Shown here one piece after another: positions 1 to 7,643 of a stretch of DNA of 43,418 nucleotides. Origin of the DNA: Clostridiales bacterium (GTDB taxonomy: Bacteria > Bacillota > Clostridia > Lachnospirales > Lachnospiraceae); NCBI GenBank assembly GCA_012512855.1, contig JAAZDK010000037.1:1-43418 (forward strand). The letters are read 5' to 3'. A model generated the notes under the pieces. It saw only the letters and a program-made list of their open reading frames with translations, was not told where the DNA came from and ran no database searches. The stretch's first letter is position 1, and every line of letters starts with the position of its first letter. Made by a program: the position numbers and the translations under genes.

Positions 1-1088
1 AGGAGGAAATAGAGGAGGCATATAGCCAGGTGGAGCCTTCCCTGATAGATGTTATCAGAAAGGCTATTAAAAATATAGAAGACTATCATGTCAAGCAAAA
101 GCGCTACAGCTGGTTTGACACAACAGAAAATGGAAGCATCATGGGACAAAAGATTACTCCCATTTCAGCAGTAGGAGTGTATGTGCCGGGAGGTACGGCG
201 GCATATCCATCTTCGGTTCTGATGAATGTTGTCCCGGCCAGGGTGGCTGGTGTTGAAAGAATAGCCATGACAACCCCGCCGCAAAAGAACGGCAAGGTTT
301 ATCCTGTTACCCTGGTGGCTGCAAATGAAGCAGGTGTTACAGAGATTTACAAGGTGGGTGGAGCACAGGCAATTGGGGCACTGGCATTTGGCACCGAAAG
401 CATAAAGAAGGTGGACAAAATAGTTGGCCCCGGCAATATTTATGTTGCACTGGCAAAAAAGGCCGTATATGGCTTTGTCAGCATAGACTCACTGGCAGGT
501 CCCAGCGAAATACTGGTTCTGGCTGATGAAACTGCCAACACGAAATATGTGGCTGCAGATTTGCTTTCCCAGGCTGAGCATGATGAGCTGGCAAGTGCAA
601 TACTGGTTACCACCAGCAGGCAGCTGGCAGAAGAGGTGTCCGTTGAAGTGGATAGGCAGGCAAGCAAATTATCCAGAAGGGAAATAATCGAAAAATCACT
701 GGATAACTACGGCTACATTATAATAGCCAGGGATATGGCGGATGCAATAGATATAGCAAATGATATTGCATCTGAGCATCTCGAAATAATGACAAGGGAT
801 CCCTTCATGATTATGACCAAAATTAAGAATGCGGGAGCAATTTTTATCGGGGATTATTCCAGTGAGCCCCTTGGAGATTATATGGCAGGCTCCAATCACA
901 TCCTGCCGACAAACGGAACCGCCAAATTCTTTTCACCGCTGGGTGTAGATGATTTTGTTAAAAAATCGAGCATTATAGCATATTCAAAAGAGGCACTGGA
1001 ACCGATGTACAAAGACATTATGAGCTTTGCGGAGCATGAGGGACTGACAGCACATGCTGCCGCTGCAGGAATTAGATTTAACCAATAA
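1..1088 (+). CDS. hisD: Histidinol dehydrogenase, 5'-truncated by window edge
   Basis: HisD oxidises L-histidinol to L-histidine in two NAD-dependent steps, the last reactions of histidine synthesis. The frame is open from base 3 to the window edge, and the residues before the GTG at 30 still read as HisD, so that GTG is internal and the true start lies upstream. About 361 codons are visible against a usual ~430. Visible motifs are GVYVPGGTAAYPSS, GPGNIYVALAK, LAGPSEILV, LLSQAEHDELA (Gln and His of the zinc site), SEHLEI and GDYMAGSNHILPT. The C-terminal HEGLTAHA is also typical. It heads the visible his cluster, but 309 bp and a strong promoter separate it from hisB. Confidence 0.97.
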   Translation, partial: EEIEEAYSQVEPSLIDVIRKAIKNIEDYHVKQKRYSWFDTTENGSIMGQKITPISAVGVYVPGGTAAYPSSVLMNVVPARVAGVERIAMTTPPQKNGKVYPVTLVAANEAGVTEIYKVGGAQAIGALAFGTESIKKVDKIVGPGNIYVALAKKAVYGFVSIDSLAGPSEILVLADETANTKYVAADLLSQAEHDELASAILVTTSRQLAEEVSVEVDRQASKLSRREIIEKSLDNYGYIIIARDMADAIDIANDIASEHLEIMTRDPFMIMTKIKNAGAIFIGDYSSEPLGDYMAGSNHILPTNGTAKFFSPLGVDDFVKKSSIIAYSKEALEPMYKDIMSFAEHEGLTAHAAAAGIRFNQ

Positions 1089-1140
1089 ATATACAGAAAA
1101 CTTGCTTAAAATATAACAATACGGCGTTTTGCATAAAAAG

Positions 1141-1154
1141 AAGAATGCATTCTT
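1141..1154. repeat. 14-bp perfect palindrome after hisD
   Basis: AAGAATGCATTCTT reads the same on both strands. It lies 53 bp after the hisD stop and about 20 bp before the -35 box of the hisB promoter. No T-run follows directly, so it is not a convincing intrinsic terminator. It could be an operator half-palindrome or chance in A+T-rich sequence. Confidence 0.35.
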
Positions 1155-1174
1155 TAGCATAAAATAAAAGAAGT

Positions 1175-1202
1175 TTGACATTTATATCGATTTAGCTATA
1201 AT
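1175..1202 (+). promoter_or_regulatory. Promoter for hisB-hisA-hisIE
   Basis: TTGACA at 1175-1180 and TATAAT at 1197-1202 are both perfect sigma-A hexamers, with a 16-bp spacer. It gives a leader of roughly 190 nt before hisB and lets these genes be transcribed separately from hisD. Confidence 0.8.
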
Positions 1203-1250
1203 TAATAAGTAAGCTCATGCATAATAAACAGTAATTTTGCCAGATCTGCA

Positions 1251-1284
1251 GCAATATGGCCATATGGCCATATGACCATATTGC
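1251..1284. repeat. 34-bp near-perfect palindrome in hisB leader
   Basis: The sequence runs GCAATATGG ... CCATATTGC with CATATGGCCATATG at its centre. Comparison with its reverse complement shows a single mismatched pair, positions 1260 and 1275. In RNA that position would be a C-A mismatch in a 16-17 bp hairpin. It lies about 50 nt into the predicted transcript and 114 nt before hisB. It may be a protein operator or an RNA element. No His-rich leader peptide or T-box is visible. Confidence 0.7.
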
Positions 1285-1313
1285 CGATAGACAGCCAGGT
1301 AATTTAGGAAGCT

Positions 1314-1339
1314 TCCGGCAAAAAAGCTTAGCTGCCGGA
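1314..1339 (+). promoter_or_regulatory. Stem-loop in hisB leader
   Basis: TCCGGCA (1314-1320) pairs with TGCCGGA (1333-1339) around a 12-nt loop. The following bases are TG-rich A+T sequence without a clean U-tract, so this is not a standard terminator. It lies between the palindrome and the hisB SD. Confidence 0.4.
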
Positions 1340-1397
1340 GTTTATATATTTAAAATATTTATCTATAAACTAATGCTATCGTTAAAAGGAGATTGTG

Positions 1398-1988
1398 ATG
1401 GAAGGCAGAAGTGCATCAATCACCAGAAAAACCAAGGAAACTGATATTAGCCTGGAGCTTATGCTGGACGGGGCCGGTAAGGGAAGTGTCAGCAGCGGTA
1501 TCGGATTTTTCGATCATCTCTTGGAGAATTTTGCAAAGCATGGCTTCTTTGATCTTAAGCTGACGGTTAAAGGGGATTTGTTTGTGGATTCCCACCATAC
1601 GGTGGAGGATACAGGTATTGTACTGGGCCAGGCAATTGCTTCGGCACTGGGAGACAAACAGGGAATCAGGCGCTACGGATCAGTCATTTTGCCTATGGAT
1701 GAAGTGCTTGTTCTTTGTGCTGTGGATCTGTCAGGCAGGCCGTATTTTGTCTATGACTTGGATTTTTCAGTGGACAGGATAGGTTATATGGAGACTGAGC
1801 TTATAAGGGAGTTCTTTTATGCCATTTCCTATTCTGCAGGTATGAATCTACATATAAAGCAACTTTCAGGCGGCAACAATCATCATTTGGCGGAATGTGC
1901 CTTTAAAGCATTTGCCAAAGCGTTGTCTGAGGCTGTGTCCATTGATGAAAGGATTAACGGGGTATTATCAACAAAGGGCATGATTTAA
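1398..1988 (+). CDS. hisB: Imidazoleglycerol-phosphate dehydratase
   Basis: HisB dehydrates imidazole glycerol phosphate to imidazole acetol phosphate. The product is 196 residues, the normal size of a monofunctional HisB without the phosphatase domain. Manganese-site motifs are visible: FFDHLLENFAKH, DSHHTVEDTG and NNHHLAECAFKAFAKAL. I chose ATG 1398 because AAAAGGAG (1384-1391) lies 6 nt upstream of it. The in-frame GTG at 1395 would be only 3 nt from the SD. hisA follows after 70 bp. In many Firmicutes hisH lies at this spot; here there is no room for it. Confidence 0.96.
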   Translation: MEGRSASITRKTKETDISLELMLDGAGKGSVSSGIGFFDHLLENFAKHGFFDLKLTVKGDLFVDSHHTVEDTGIVLGQAIASALGDKQGIRRYGSVILPMDEVLVLCAVDLSGRPYFVYDLDFSVDRIGYMETELIREFFYAISYSAGMNLHIKQLSGGNNHHLAECAFKAFAKALSEAVSIDERINGVLSTKGMI

Positions 1989-2058
1989 TTTCCTTACTAT
2001 ATATACAAACAAGACAAAGCAACCTTAATTATTCCATAAAGAAAGGAAAACAACAGCG

Positions 2059-2781
2059 ATGATTTTATTTCCGGCAATTGATATTAAAAATGGACAGTGT
2101 GTAAGACTAAGACAGGGTAGCTTTCAGGATATGCTGGTATATTCTGAAATGCCCTTAAAGATAGCCAAACAATGGGAAGCTGCGGGGGCTTCCTTTATCC
2201 ATATAGTGGATCTTGATGGCGCGCTTCTGGGTCATTCTGTTAATGATGAAGTAATTTCAGCTATTGTGAAAGAGGTTAAGATTCCTGTACAGGTTGGTGG
2301 CGGAATCAGGACAATAAAGGATATAGAAAGCAAGCTCAGTCTAGGTGTGGAACGAGTTATAATCGGAACAAAGGCGGTAAAGGATCCGGCATTTATTAAA
2401 GAAGCAATTAACACCTTTGGAGCAGACAAGATAGTGATAGGAATAGATGCAAAGGATGGAATGGTGGCAATAGAGGGCTGGGAGATAATCAGCAGCTACC
2501 ATGCAACTGCTCTGGCTTTGGAGATGAAAAAGATTGGAGTTAAAACAATAGTCTATACCGATATTACCAAGGACGGTATGCTGCAGGGACCGAACATAAC
2601 CCATACAAAGGAAATGGTTGACATAACCGGTCTGAATATTATCGCCTCCGGTGGAATCTCATCCCTGAAGGATTTGGAGATGCTGAGTGAAATAAACGTA
2701 TATGGAGCAATCATGGGCAAGGCCCTGTATGAAAACAGGATAGATTTAAAAACAGCTATAAATATGTTTGAAAAACGATAA
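2059..2781 (+). CDS. hisA: ProFAR isomerase HisA
   Basis: HisA isomerises ProFAR to PRFAR in histidine synthesis. It is 240 residues, a complete single-domain beta/alpha barrel. Visible features are the first catalytic Asp in FPAIDIKNGQCVRL, the phosphate-binding VQVGGGIRT loop, the second catalytic Asp in IGIDAKDG, the half-barrel repeat TDITKDGMLQGPN, and IIASGGISS near the C-terminus. GAAAGGA precedes the ATG. hisA is 34 bp upstream of the hisIE fusion and clearly shares its transcript. Its intact barrel contrasts with the decayed barrel in the next gene. Confidence 0.96.
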   Translation: MILFPAIDIKNGQCVRLRQGSFQDMLVYSEMPLKIAKQWEAAGASFIHIVDLDGALLGHSVNDEVISAIVKEVKIPVQVGGGIRTIKDIESKLSLGVERVIIGTKAVKDPAFIKEAINTFGADKIVIGIDAKDGMVAIEGWEIISSYHATALALEMKKIGVKTIVYTDITKDGMLQGPNITHTKEMVDITGLNIIASGGISSLKDLEMLSEINVYGAIMGKALYENRIDLKTAINMFEKR

Positions 2782-2815
2782 ACCGGTTTTATAGCTTTTT
2801 TTAAATGGAGGATAT

Positions 2816-4084
2816 ATGAGCATTAAAAAGATAATTCCATATATAAATGCAGAAAATGAGCTGCCGGACAAGGTTGTCAGGCTGGCTAAGGATTATAGCT
2901 ATAATGGAGCCGACGGGCTTTTTGTCTATAATTATTCAAAGGATGAAAAGTCCAGGGAGGAATTTATTTCCCTGATGAAGGCTCTGATAAAGGAAACTGA
3001 TATTCCGGTTATAGTAGGAACTTATGTTAAACGCATGGAGGATGTCAAGAAGGCCCTGTATACAGGCGCTTCGTCAATAATGATTAAATATGCGATCCTT
3101 GAGGAGCTTAGTCTGTTGGAGGAAGCGGTAAAGCGTTTTGGGCCTGACAAAATAATTGTAGAGCTGGATATTGCTGAGTGCAGGGAGGAAGAAGGAAGCA
3201 ACCTGATTGACACCCTGACGGAATTTAATATAAAGACAGTAATGCTTAAGCATGTGGTATATTCACAGCAGCTGGTGGATAATATTAACAGGGCTCCGGG
3301 AAATGTAATCATCCGGGACAGTCTTGTTAGAAATGATTTAAGCAGCCTGCTGGCTATAGATAAGGTAGTAGGCATTACCACAAACTTTTTCGAAAATAAA
3401 AGTATAACTCAGGCAAAAATTGCCCTAAAGGCTGAGGGTATAAATGTAAATGTTTTTGAAAGCAGCCTGCCATTTTCCGAGTTTAAGCTTAATTCTGAGG
3501 GATTAATACCGGTGATTGTGGTGGATTACCGAACTGATAAAGTATTAATGCTTGCTTATATGAATGAAGAGGCATATAATAAGACTATTACGTCAGGACG
3601 CATGACATACTATTCAAGAAGCAGGCAAAGCCTCTGGGTAAAGGGAGAAACAAGCGGCAATTATCAGTATCTGAAGGAGTTGCTTATTGACTGCGACAAG
3701 GATACAATACTCGCCAAGGTATTGCAGCTGGGGCCTGCTTGCCATACCGGCAACGAAAGCTGCTTTTATACCGGGCTTGTTAAAAAGGAATATAAGAGTA
3801 CGGAGCCAAATGCTGTGCTGAAGGATGTTTACAGGGTGATAGCAGATCGCAAGGCAAATCCCAAGGAAGGCTCCTATACATCCTATCTTTTTGACAAGGG
3901 TATTGATAAAATACTTAAAAAATGCGGTGAAGAGGCCATAGAAATTACAATTGCCGCCAAAAATCCCGGAACAGAGGAGCTTCGCTATGAGATAGCGGAT
4001 TATCTGTATCATCTTATGGTATTGATGGTGGAATGCGGTCTTGACTGGGACGATATAATTACAGAGCTGGCAAACCGCAGATAA
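2816..4084 (+). CDS. hisIE: HisF-like decayed barrel fused to HisI and HisE
   Basis: The 422-residue protein has three parts. Residues 1-~215 align along their whole length with HisF, but the HisF first catalytic Asp is Asn11 (PYINAEN), the VGGG phosphate loop is VGTY (~67-70), and the second-half GG loop is lost. Only the second catalytic Asp (VELD, ~118) remains. Residues ~221-320 are phosphoribosyl-AMP cyclohydrolase ([33 protein letters not shown]). Residues ~333-422 are phosphoribosyl-ATP pyrophosphatase ([22 protein letters not shown]). HisI and HisE carry out the second and third steps of histidine synthesis and look fully active. The barrel is probably structural or regulatory. GGAGG lies 4 nt before the ATG. 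Confidence 0.92.
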   Translation: MSIKKIIPYINAENELPDKVVRLAKDYSYNGADGLFVYNYSKDEKSREEFISLMKALIKETDIPVIVGTYVKRMEDVKKALYTGASSIMIKYAILEELSLLEEAVKRFGPDKIIVELDIAECREEEGSNLIDTLTEFNIKTVMLKHVVYSQQLVDNINRAPGNVIIRDSLVRNDLSSLLAIDKVVGITTNFFENKSITQAKIALKAEGINVNVFESSLPFSEFKLNSEGLIPVIVVDYRTDKVLMLAYMNEEAYNKTITSGRMTYYSRSRQSLWVKGETSGNYQYLKELLIDCDKDTILAKVLQLGPACHTGNESCFYTGLVKKEYKSTEPNAVLKDVYRVIADRKANPKEGSYTSYLFDKGIDKILKKCGEEAIEITIAAKNPGTEELRYEIADYLYHLMVLMVECGLDWDDIITELANRR

Positions 4085-4139
4085 GCGGGATTCCGGCATA
4101 ATTTCTTAACGATATTCTAGTAATTAGGAGGCAACGAAA

Positions 4140-6782
4140 GTGCAGAAGTACGGTGTAAATGAACTAAGGAGAATGTTTCTTGATTTTTTTGAAAGCAAGG
4201 GGCATCTGATTTTAGACAGCTTTCCATTGATTCCCCATAATGATAACAGCTTGCTGCTGATAAATGCAGGTATGGCTCCGTTAAAGCCATATTTTACAGG
4301 ACAGGAGATACCACCCAGAAGAAGAATTGCCACCTGTCAAAAATGTATCCGTACACCTGACATAGACAATGTGGGCAAGACTTCCAGGCATGGTACCTTC
4401 TTTGAAATGCTGGGCAACTTCTCCTTTGGCGATTATTTCAAGAGGGAAGCTATAAAATGGTCATGGGAATTTTTAACAGAGGTAATTGGCCTTGATAAAA
4501 ACCGTTTGTATCCTTCAGTTTATCTTGAGGACGATGAAGCCTTTGATATCTGGAACAAGGAGGTAGGAATACCTGCTGATCGGATTTATCGCTTCGGTAA
4601 GGAGGACAATTTCTGGGAAATAGGCTCCGGTCCCTGTGGCCCCTGCTCAGAGATCTATTATGATCGGGGTGAAAAATACGGCTGTGGCAAGCCTGACTGC
4701 ACTGTCGGCTGTGACTGTGATCGTTTTATAGAGGTATGGAATAATGTATTCACCCAGTTTGACAGTGATGGCAAAGGTAATTACACTGAGCTTGCCAGCA
4801 AAAATATAGATACCGGTATGGGCCTTGAGAGGCTTGCAGTAGTAGTTCAGGATGTGGAATCCCTTTTTGATATTGATACGGTCAGGGCTATCCGTGACAA
4901 GGTATGCCAGCTGGCAGGCATTGAATATCATCAGGATCTCAATAAAGATATATCAATAAGAAAGATAACCGACCATATAAGAAGCTGTACCTTTATGGCA
5001 TCCGATGGTGTTATTCCTTCAAATGAGGGCAGAGGCTATGTATTCAGAAGACTGCTCAGAGGTGCTGCAAGACATGGAAGGCTTCTTGGAATAGAAGGCA
5101 ATTTCATGGCTGAGCTGGCAAAGGTGGTTATCAGGGAGTCTAAGGATGGTTATCCGGAGCTTGAGGAAAAGCAGGATTACATTCTTAAGCTGCTTACATT
5201 GGAAGAGGAAAAATTCAGCAAGACCATAGATCAAGGCTTGAGCATTCTGGTGGAGCTGGAAAAGGATATGGAGGCTAAAGGGGTTAAGACCCTCTCAGGA
5301 GAGGATGCCTTCAGACTTTATGATACCTTTGGCTTCCCGTTGGATTTAACCAAGGAGATACTCGGTGAAAAGGGATATACCGTAGATGAAGCCGGCTTCA
5401 AGGCTGCCATGGAACGCCAGAGGCAGGCTGCAAGAAACGCAAGAGGCACAACTAATTATATGGGCGCTGAGGAAACCGTTTATCAGCAGATCCCTGCAGA
5501 TATTAGTTCTGTCTTTGTAGGCTATGAGTATCTGCGTTATAGCTCCGAGATTACGGTACTGACTACTGAAGCTGAGCTGACAAATGAGCTTATCGCAGGC
5601 CAGAAGGGAACCGTTATAGTAAAGGAAACTCCCTTCTATGCCACCAGCGGCGGTCAGATGGCCGATACAGGAATTATCAGAACGACTGATGCAGAATTTG
5701 AGGTGGAGGATGTTATAAAGCTGTCCGGAGGTAAAATCGGACATGTTGGCACAGTTACCAAGGGTATGCTTAGAGTTGGTGATAAGGTTGAACTGGAGGT
5801 TAATACGGCACAAAGGGCTGCTACGGCTAAAAACCACAGCGCAACCCATCTGCTTCACAAGGCGCTCAAAACCGTACTGGGCAATCATGTGGAGCAGGCT
5901 GGCTCCATGGTCAGCGAGGACAGGCTGCGCTTTGACTTTACACATTTCTCAGCTATGACGGAGGAAGAAATAAAGAGGGTTGAAGCTATAGTAAATGAAC
6001 AGATAGAAGGTAACCTGCCTGTTACAACAAAAATTATGGATTTGGATGCAGCCAGAAAGGAAGGGGCAGTAGCCCTTTTCGGCGAAAAGTACTCAAATGA
6101 GGTAAGAGTAGTTTCCATGGGAGACTTCAGCAAAGAGCTGTGTGGTGGTACCCATGTAAGCAATACGGCTGCTATAGCCAATTTCAAGATATTATCCGAG
6201 ACAGGTATTGCGGCCGGAGTCAGACGTATAGAGGCCCTTACGGGAGCTGCTGTACTGGCTTACTACAGGGAGCTGGAGCAGGAGCTGAATGAGGCTGCAA
6301 AGGTTGCCAAAACCGAGCCTGGCAAGCTTTCAGCCAGAATCGAAGGTCTCCTTGAGGAAATAAAGGCATTAAAATCCGAGAATGAAAAGCTTAAGAACAA
6401 GCTGGCAGGCAATGCGCTCAAGGATGTTATGGATCAGCTTGTGGAGGTAAAGGGAGTAAAGCTTTTGGCTGCAAAGGTTCCGGAGCTTGACGCAAACGGC
6501 CTGCGCAATCTTGGAGATCAGCTTAAGGATAAGCTTGGTGAGGGAGTAATTATTCTTGCATCAAGTACAGGCCCTGATAAGGTAAATCTTCTGGCCATGG
6601 CAACCGATGGCGCAATTAAGCAGGGAGCCCATGCAGGCAATCTGATTAAGGAGCTGGCGGCTTTAGTAGGCGGTGGCGGCGGCGGAAGGCCAAATATGGC
6701 CCAAGCCGGAGGAAAAAATGCTGCCGAAATTGATAACGCCATTTCAAAAGCAAAGGAAGCATTAGCTGCCCAAATAAAATAA
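4140..6782 (+). CDS. alaS: Alanyl-tRNA synthetase
   Basis: AlaRS charges tRNA-Ala and hydrolyses mischarged Ser/Gly-tRNA-Ala. The 880 residues match the full-length enzyme. The class II core comes first (CQKCIRTPDIDNVGKT, FFEMLGNFSFGDYF, GPCGPCSEIYYD). The editing domain has zinc ligands H566 and H570 (HSATHLLH) and C668 and H672 (CGGTH). A glycine-rich C-Ala oligomerisation domain ends the protein (GGGGGGRPNMAQAGG). The start is GTG, with AGGAGG (4126-4131) 8 nt upstream. The 55-bp gap from hisIE leaves no room for a T-box, so it may be read from the his promoter. Confidence 0.98.
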   Translation: MQKYGVNELRRMFLDFFESKGHLILDSFPLIPHNDNSLLLINAGMAPLKPYFTGQEIPPRRRIATCQKCIRTPDIDNVGKTSRHGTFFEMLGNFSFGDYFKREAIKWSWEFLTEVIGLDKNRLYPSVYLEDDEAFDIWNKEVGIPADRIYRFGKEDNFWEIGSGPCGPCSEIYYDRGEKYGCGKPDCTVGCDCDRFIEVWNNVFTQFDSDGKGNYTELASKNIDTGMGLERLAVVVQDVESLFDIDTVRAIRDKVCQLAGIEYHQDLNKDISIRKITDHIRSCTFMASDGVIPSNEGRGYVFRRLLRGAARHGRLLGIEGNFMAELAKVVIRESKDGYPELEEKQDYILKLLTLEEEKFSKTIDQGLSILVELEKDMEAKGVKTLSGEDAFRLYDTFGFPLDLTKEILGEKGYTVDEAGFKAAMERQRQAARNARGTTNYMGAEETVYQQIPADISSVFVGYEYLRYSSEITVLTTEAELTNELIAGQKGTVIVKETPFYATSGGQMADTGIIRTTDAEFEVEDVIKLSGGKIGHVGTVTKGMLRVGDKVELEVNTAQRAATAKNHSATHLLHKALKTVLGNHVEQAGSMVSEDRLRFDFTHFSAMTEEEIKRVEAIVNEQIEGNLPVTTKIMDLDAARKEGAVALFGEKYSNEVRVVSMGDFSKELCGGTHVSNTAAIANFKILSETGIAAGVRRIEALTGAAVLAYYRELEQELNEAAKVAKTEPGKLSARIEGLLEEIKALKSENEKLKNKLAGNALKDVMDQLVEVKGVKLLAAKVPELDANGLRNLGDQLKDKLGEGVIILASSTGPDKVNLLAMATDGAIKQGAHAGNLIKELAALVGGGGGGRPNMAQAGGKNAAEIDNAISKAKEALAAQIK

Positions 6783-6850
6783 ATGAGAAATTGATAAAAT
6801 ATTTTGAGAAATTTTTGAGATGTTTTTGTCCCTTTGACAAGAAATTTTTG

Positions 6851-6878
6851 TTGACGATAATGAAAAATATGCTATAAT
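6851..6878 (+). promoter_or_regulatory. Promoter for rpsU
   Basis: TTGACG (6851-6856) and TATAAT (6873-6878) are separated by 16 bp, and TGC immediately before the -10 gives an extended -10 element. This predicts very strong expression, as expected for a ribosomal protein. The 5' leader would be about 70 nt. Confidence 0.85.
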
Positions 6879-6908
6879 CATTTTAGTGCTATTCAAATAA
6901 TACCCAAA

Positions 6909-6935
6909 CAGTTGTTTACGCACAATATACAACTG
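6909..6935 (+). promoter_or_regulatory. Stem-loop in rpsU leader
   Basis: CAGTTGT (6909-6915) and ACAACTG (6929-6935) form a perfect 7-bp stem with a 13-nt loop. The last stem base is the first G of the GGAGGGAGG ribosome binding region. It could tune rpsU translation or stabilise the 5' end. No family of regulatory RNA is recognised. Confidence 0.4.
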
Positions 6936-6957
6936 GAGGGAGGTTAGGTGTGAGTCT

Positions 6958-7131
6958 ATGTCAACTGTTATCGTTAAAGAAAACGAATCGTTAGATAGTG
7001 CTCTCCGCAGATTCAAGCGGAACTGCGCGAAGGCCGGTATCCAACAAGAGATCCGTAAGAGGGAGCATTATGAAAAGCCAAGTGTAAGACGCAAGAAAAA
7101 GTCTGAAGCTGCCAGAAAACGTAAATATTAA
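6958..7131 (+). CDS. rpsU: 30S ribosomal protein S21
   Basis: This gene encodes 57 residues, below the usual length cut-off for gene calling. The product begins [20 protein letters not shown] and ends in a basic tail ([14 protein letters not shown]), the normal size and composition of bacterial S21, a small-subunit protein near the 3' end of 16S rRNA. The SD region GGAGGGAGG (6935-6943) is rather far from the ATG, and AGGTG (6946-6950) is closer. It is monocistronic, with its own extended -10 promoter and a strong terminator. In Bacillus rpsU also lies upstream of yqfC, with yqeY, yqfA and yqfB between; those are absent here. Confidence 0.97.
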   Translation: MSTVIVKENESLDSALRRFKRNCAKAGIQQEIRKREHYEKPSVRRKKKSEAARKRKY

Positions 7132-7141
7132 TATTACAGAG

Positions 7142-7174
7142 ACTTCCAATGGAAACATTGGAAGTTTTTTATTT
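7142..7174 (+). terminator. Intrinsic terminator of rpsU
   Basis: ACTTCCAATG (7142-7151) and CATTGGAAGT (7156-7165) form a perfect 10-bp stem with a GAAA tetraloop, followed by a T-rich tract ending at 7174. Confidence 0.95.
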
Positions 7175-7249
7175 GAGTTTATATATTCTACAAATTCCTT
7201 CTTTTTCATATATTAATAACAGCATCTGCCTAGGATTTAGGGGGCGACC

Positions 7250-7615
7250 ATGAGGCAAAAGCTTAAATCTTCCCATGAGAAGTTCAAAAAAAATGCAAAA
7301 AATACTTTATATAAAGGTTTTGATAAAAAAAGTAAAATCAAGCCTTCTGACAGACAGTCATTTCTGGAGGAGTTCTCTAAAAAAATACATATTCCCACGG
7401 ATATCCTGGCCGGAGCCCCGATAATAACCGCCACCGGAAGAAACGAAATAAGCCTTGAAAATTATAAAGGCCTGATAGAATTTATCGATGAGCTGATAAA
7501 GGTACAGACCAAGCAATGCAGGATATGCATTGAAGGCAAGCATCTGAATATCCTCTACTTCACAGAGGATGAAATGAGAATTACAGGCTATATCCAGGCT
7601 ATATATTACCAATGA
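7250..7615 (+). CDS. yqfC: Sporulation protein YqfC
   Basis: YqfC is a small protein of unknown biochemistry conserved in endospore formers. In Bacillus yqfC-yqfD belongs to the mother-cell (sigma-E) regulon. The product has 121 residues. After a basic N-terminus comes the family core: IPTDILAGAPIITATG, ISLENYKGLIEF, then short beta-strand repeats (CRICIEGKHLNILYFTEDEMRITG has the family spacing of hydrophobics). An AGGGGGC SD precedes the ATG. It starts a five-gene run yqfC-yqfD-phoH-HD-ybeY with short gaps or overlaps. I could not identify a sigma-E promoter with confidence. Confidence 0.9.
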   Translation: MRQKLKSSHEKFKKNAKNTLYKGFDKKSKIKPSDRQSFLEEFSKKIHIPTDILAGAPIITATGRNEISLENYKGLIEFIDELIKVQTKQCRICIEGKHLNILYFTEDEMRITGYIQAIYYQ

Positions 7616-7643
7616 CGCCAGTTTGCTCACAGGGGGTATCTTT

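Noticed and set aside
1256-1444. 62-codon frame running through the hisB leader palindrome
   Set aside because: It lacks an SD, overlaps hisB out of frame, and is not histidine-rich, so it is not an attenuator peptide.
3614-4099. 161-codon minus-strand frame opposite the HisI/HisE part
   Set aside because: It is antisense to clearly conserved HisIE motifs, has no ribosome binding site and no recognisable domain.
4085-4139. T-box riboswitch before alaS
   Set aside because: Only 55 bp separate hisIE and alaS, too short for a T-box, and no specifier loop or T-box sequence is present.
5346-5945. 199-codon open frame on the minus strand inside alaS
   Set aside because: It lies wholly within the conserved editing region of alaS, has no SD or promoter, and its translation is Cys/Ser/Leu-rich shadow sequence.
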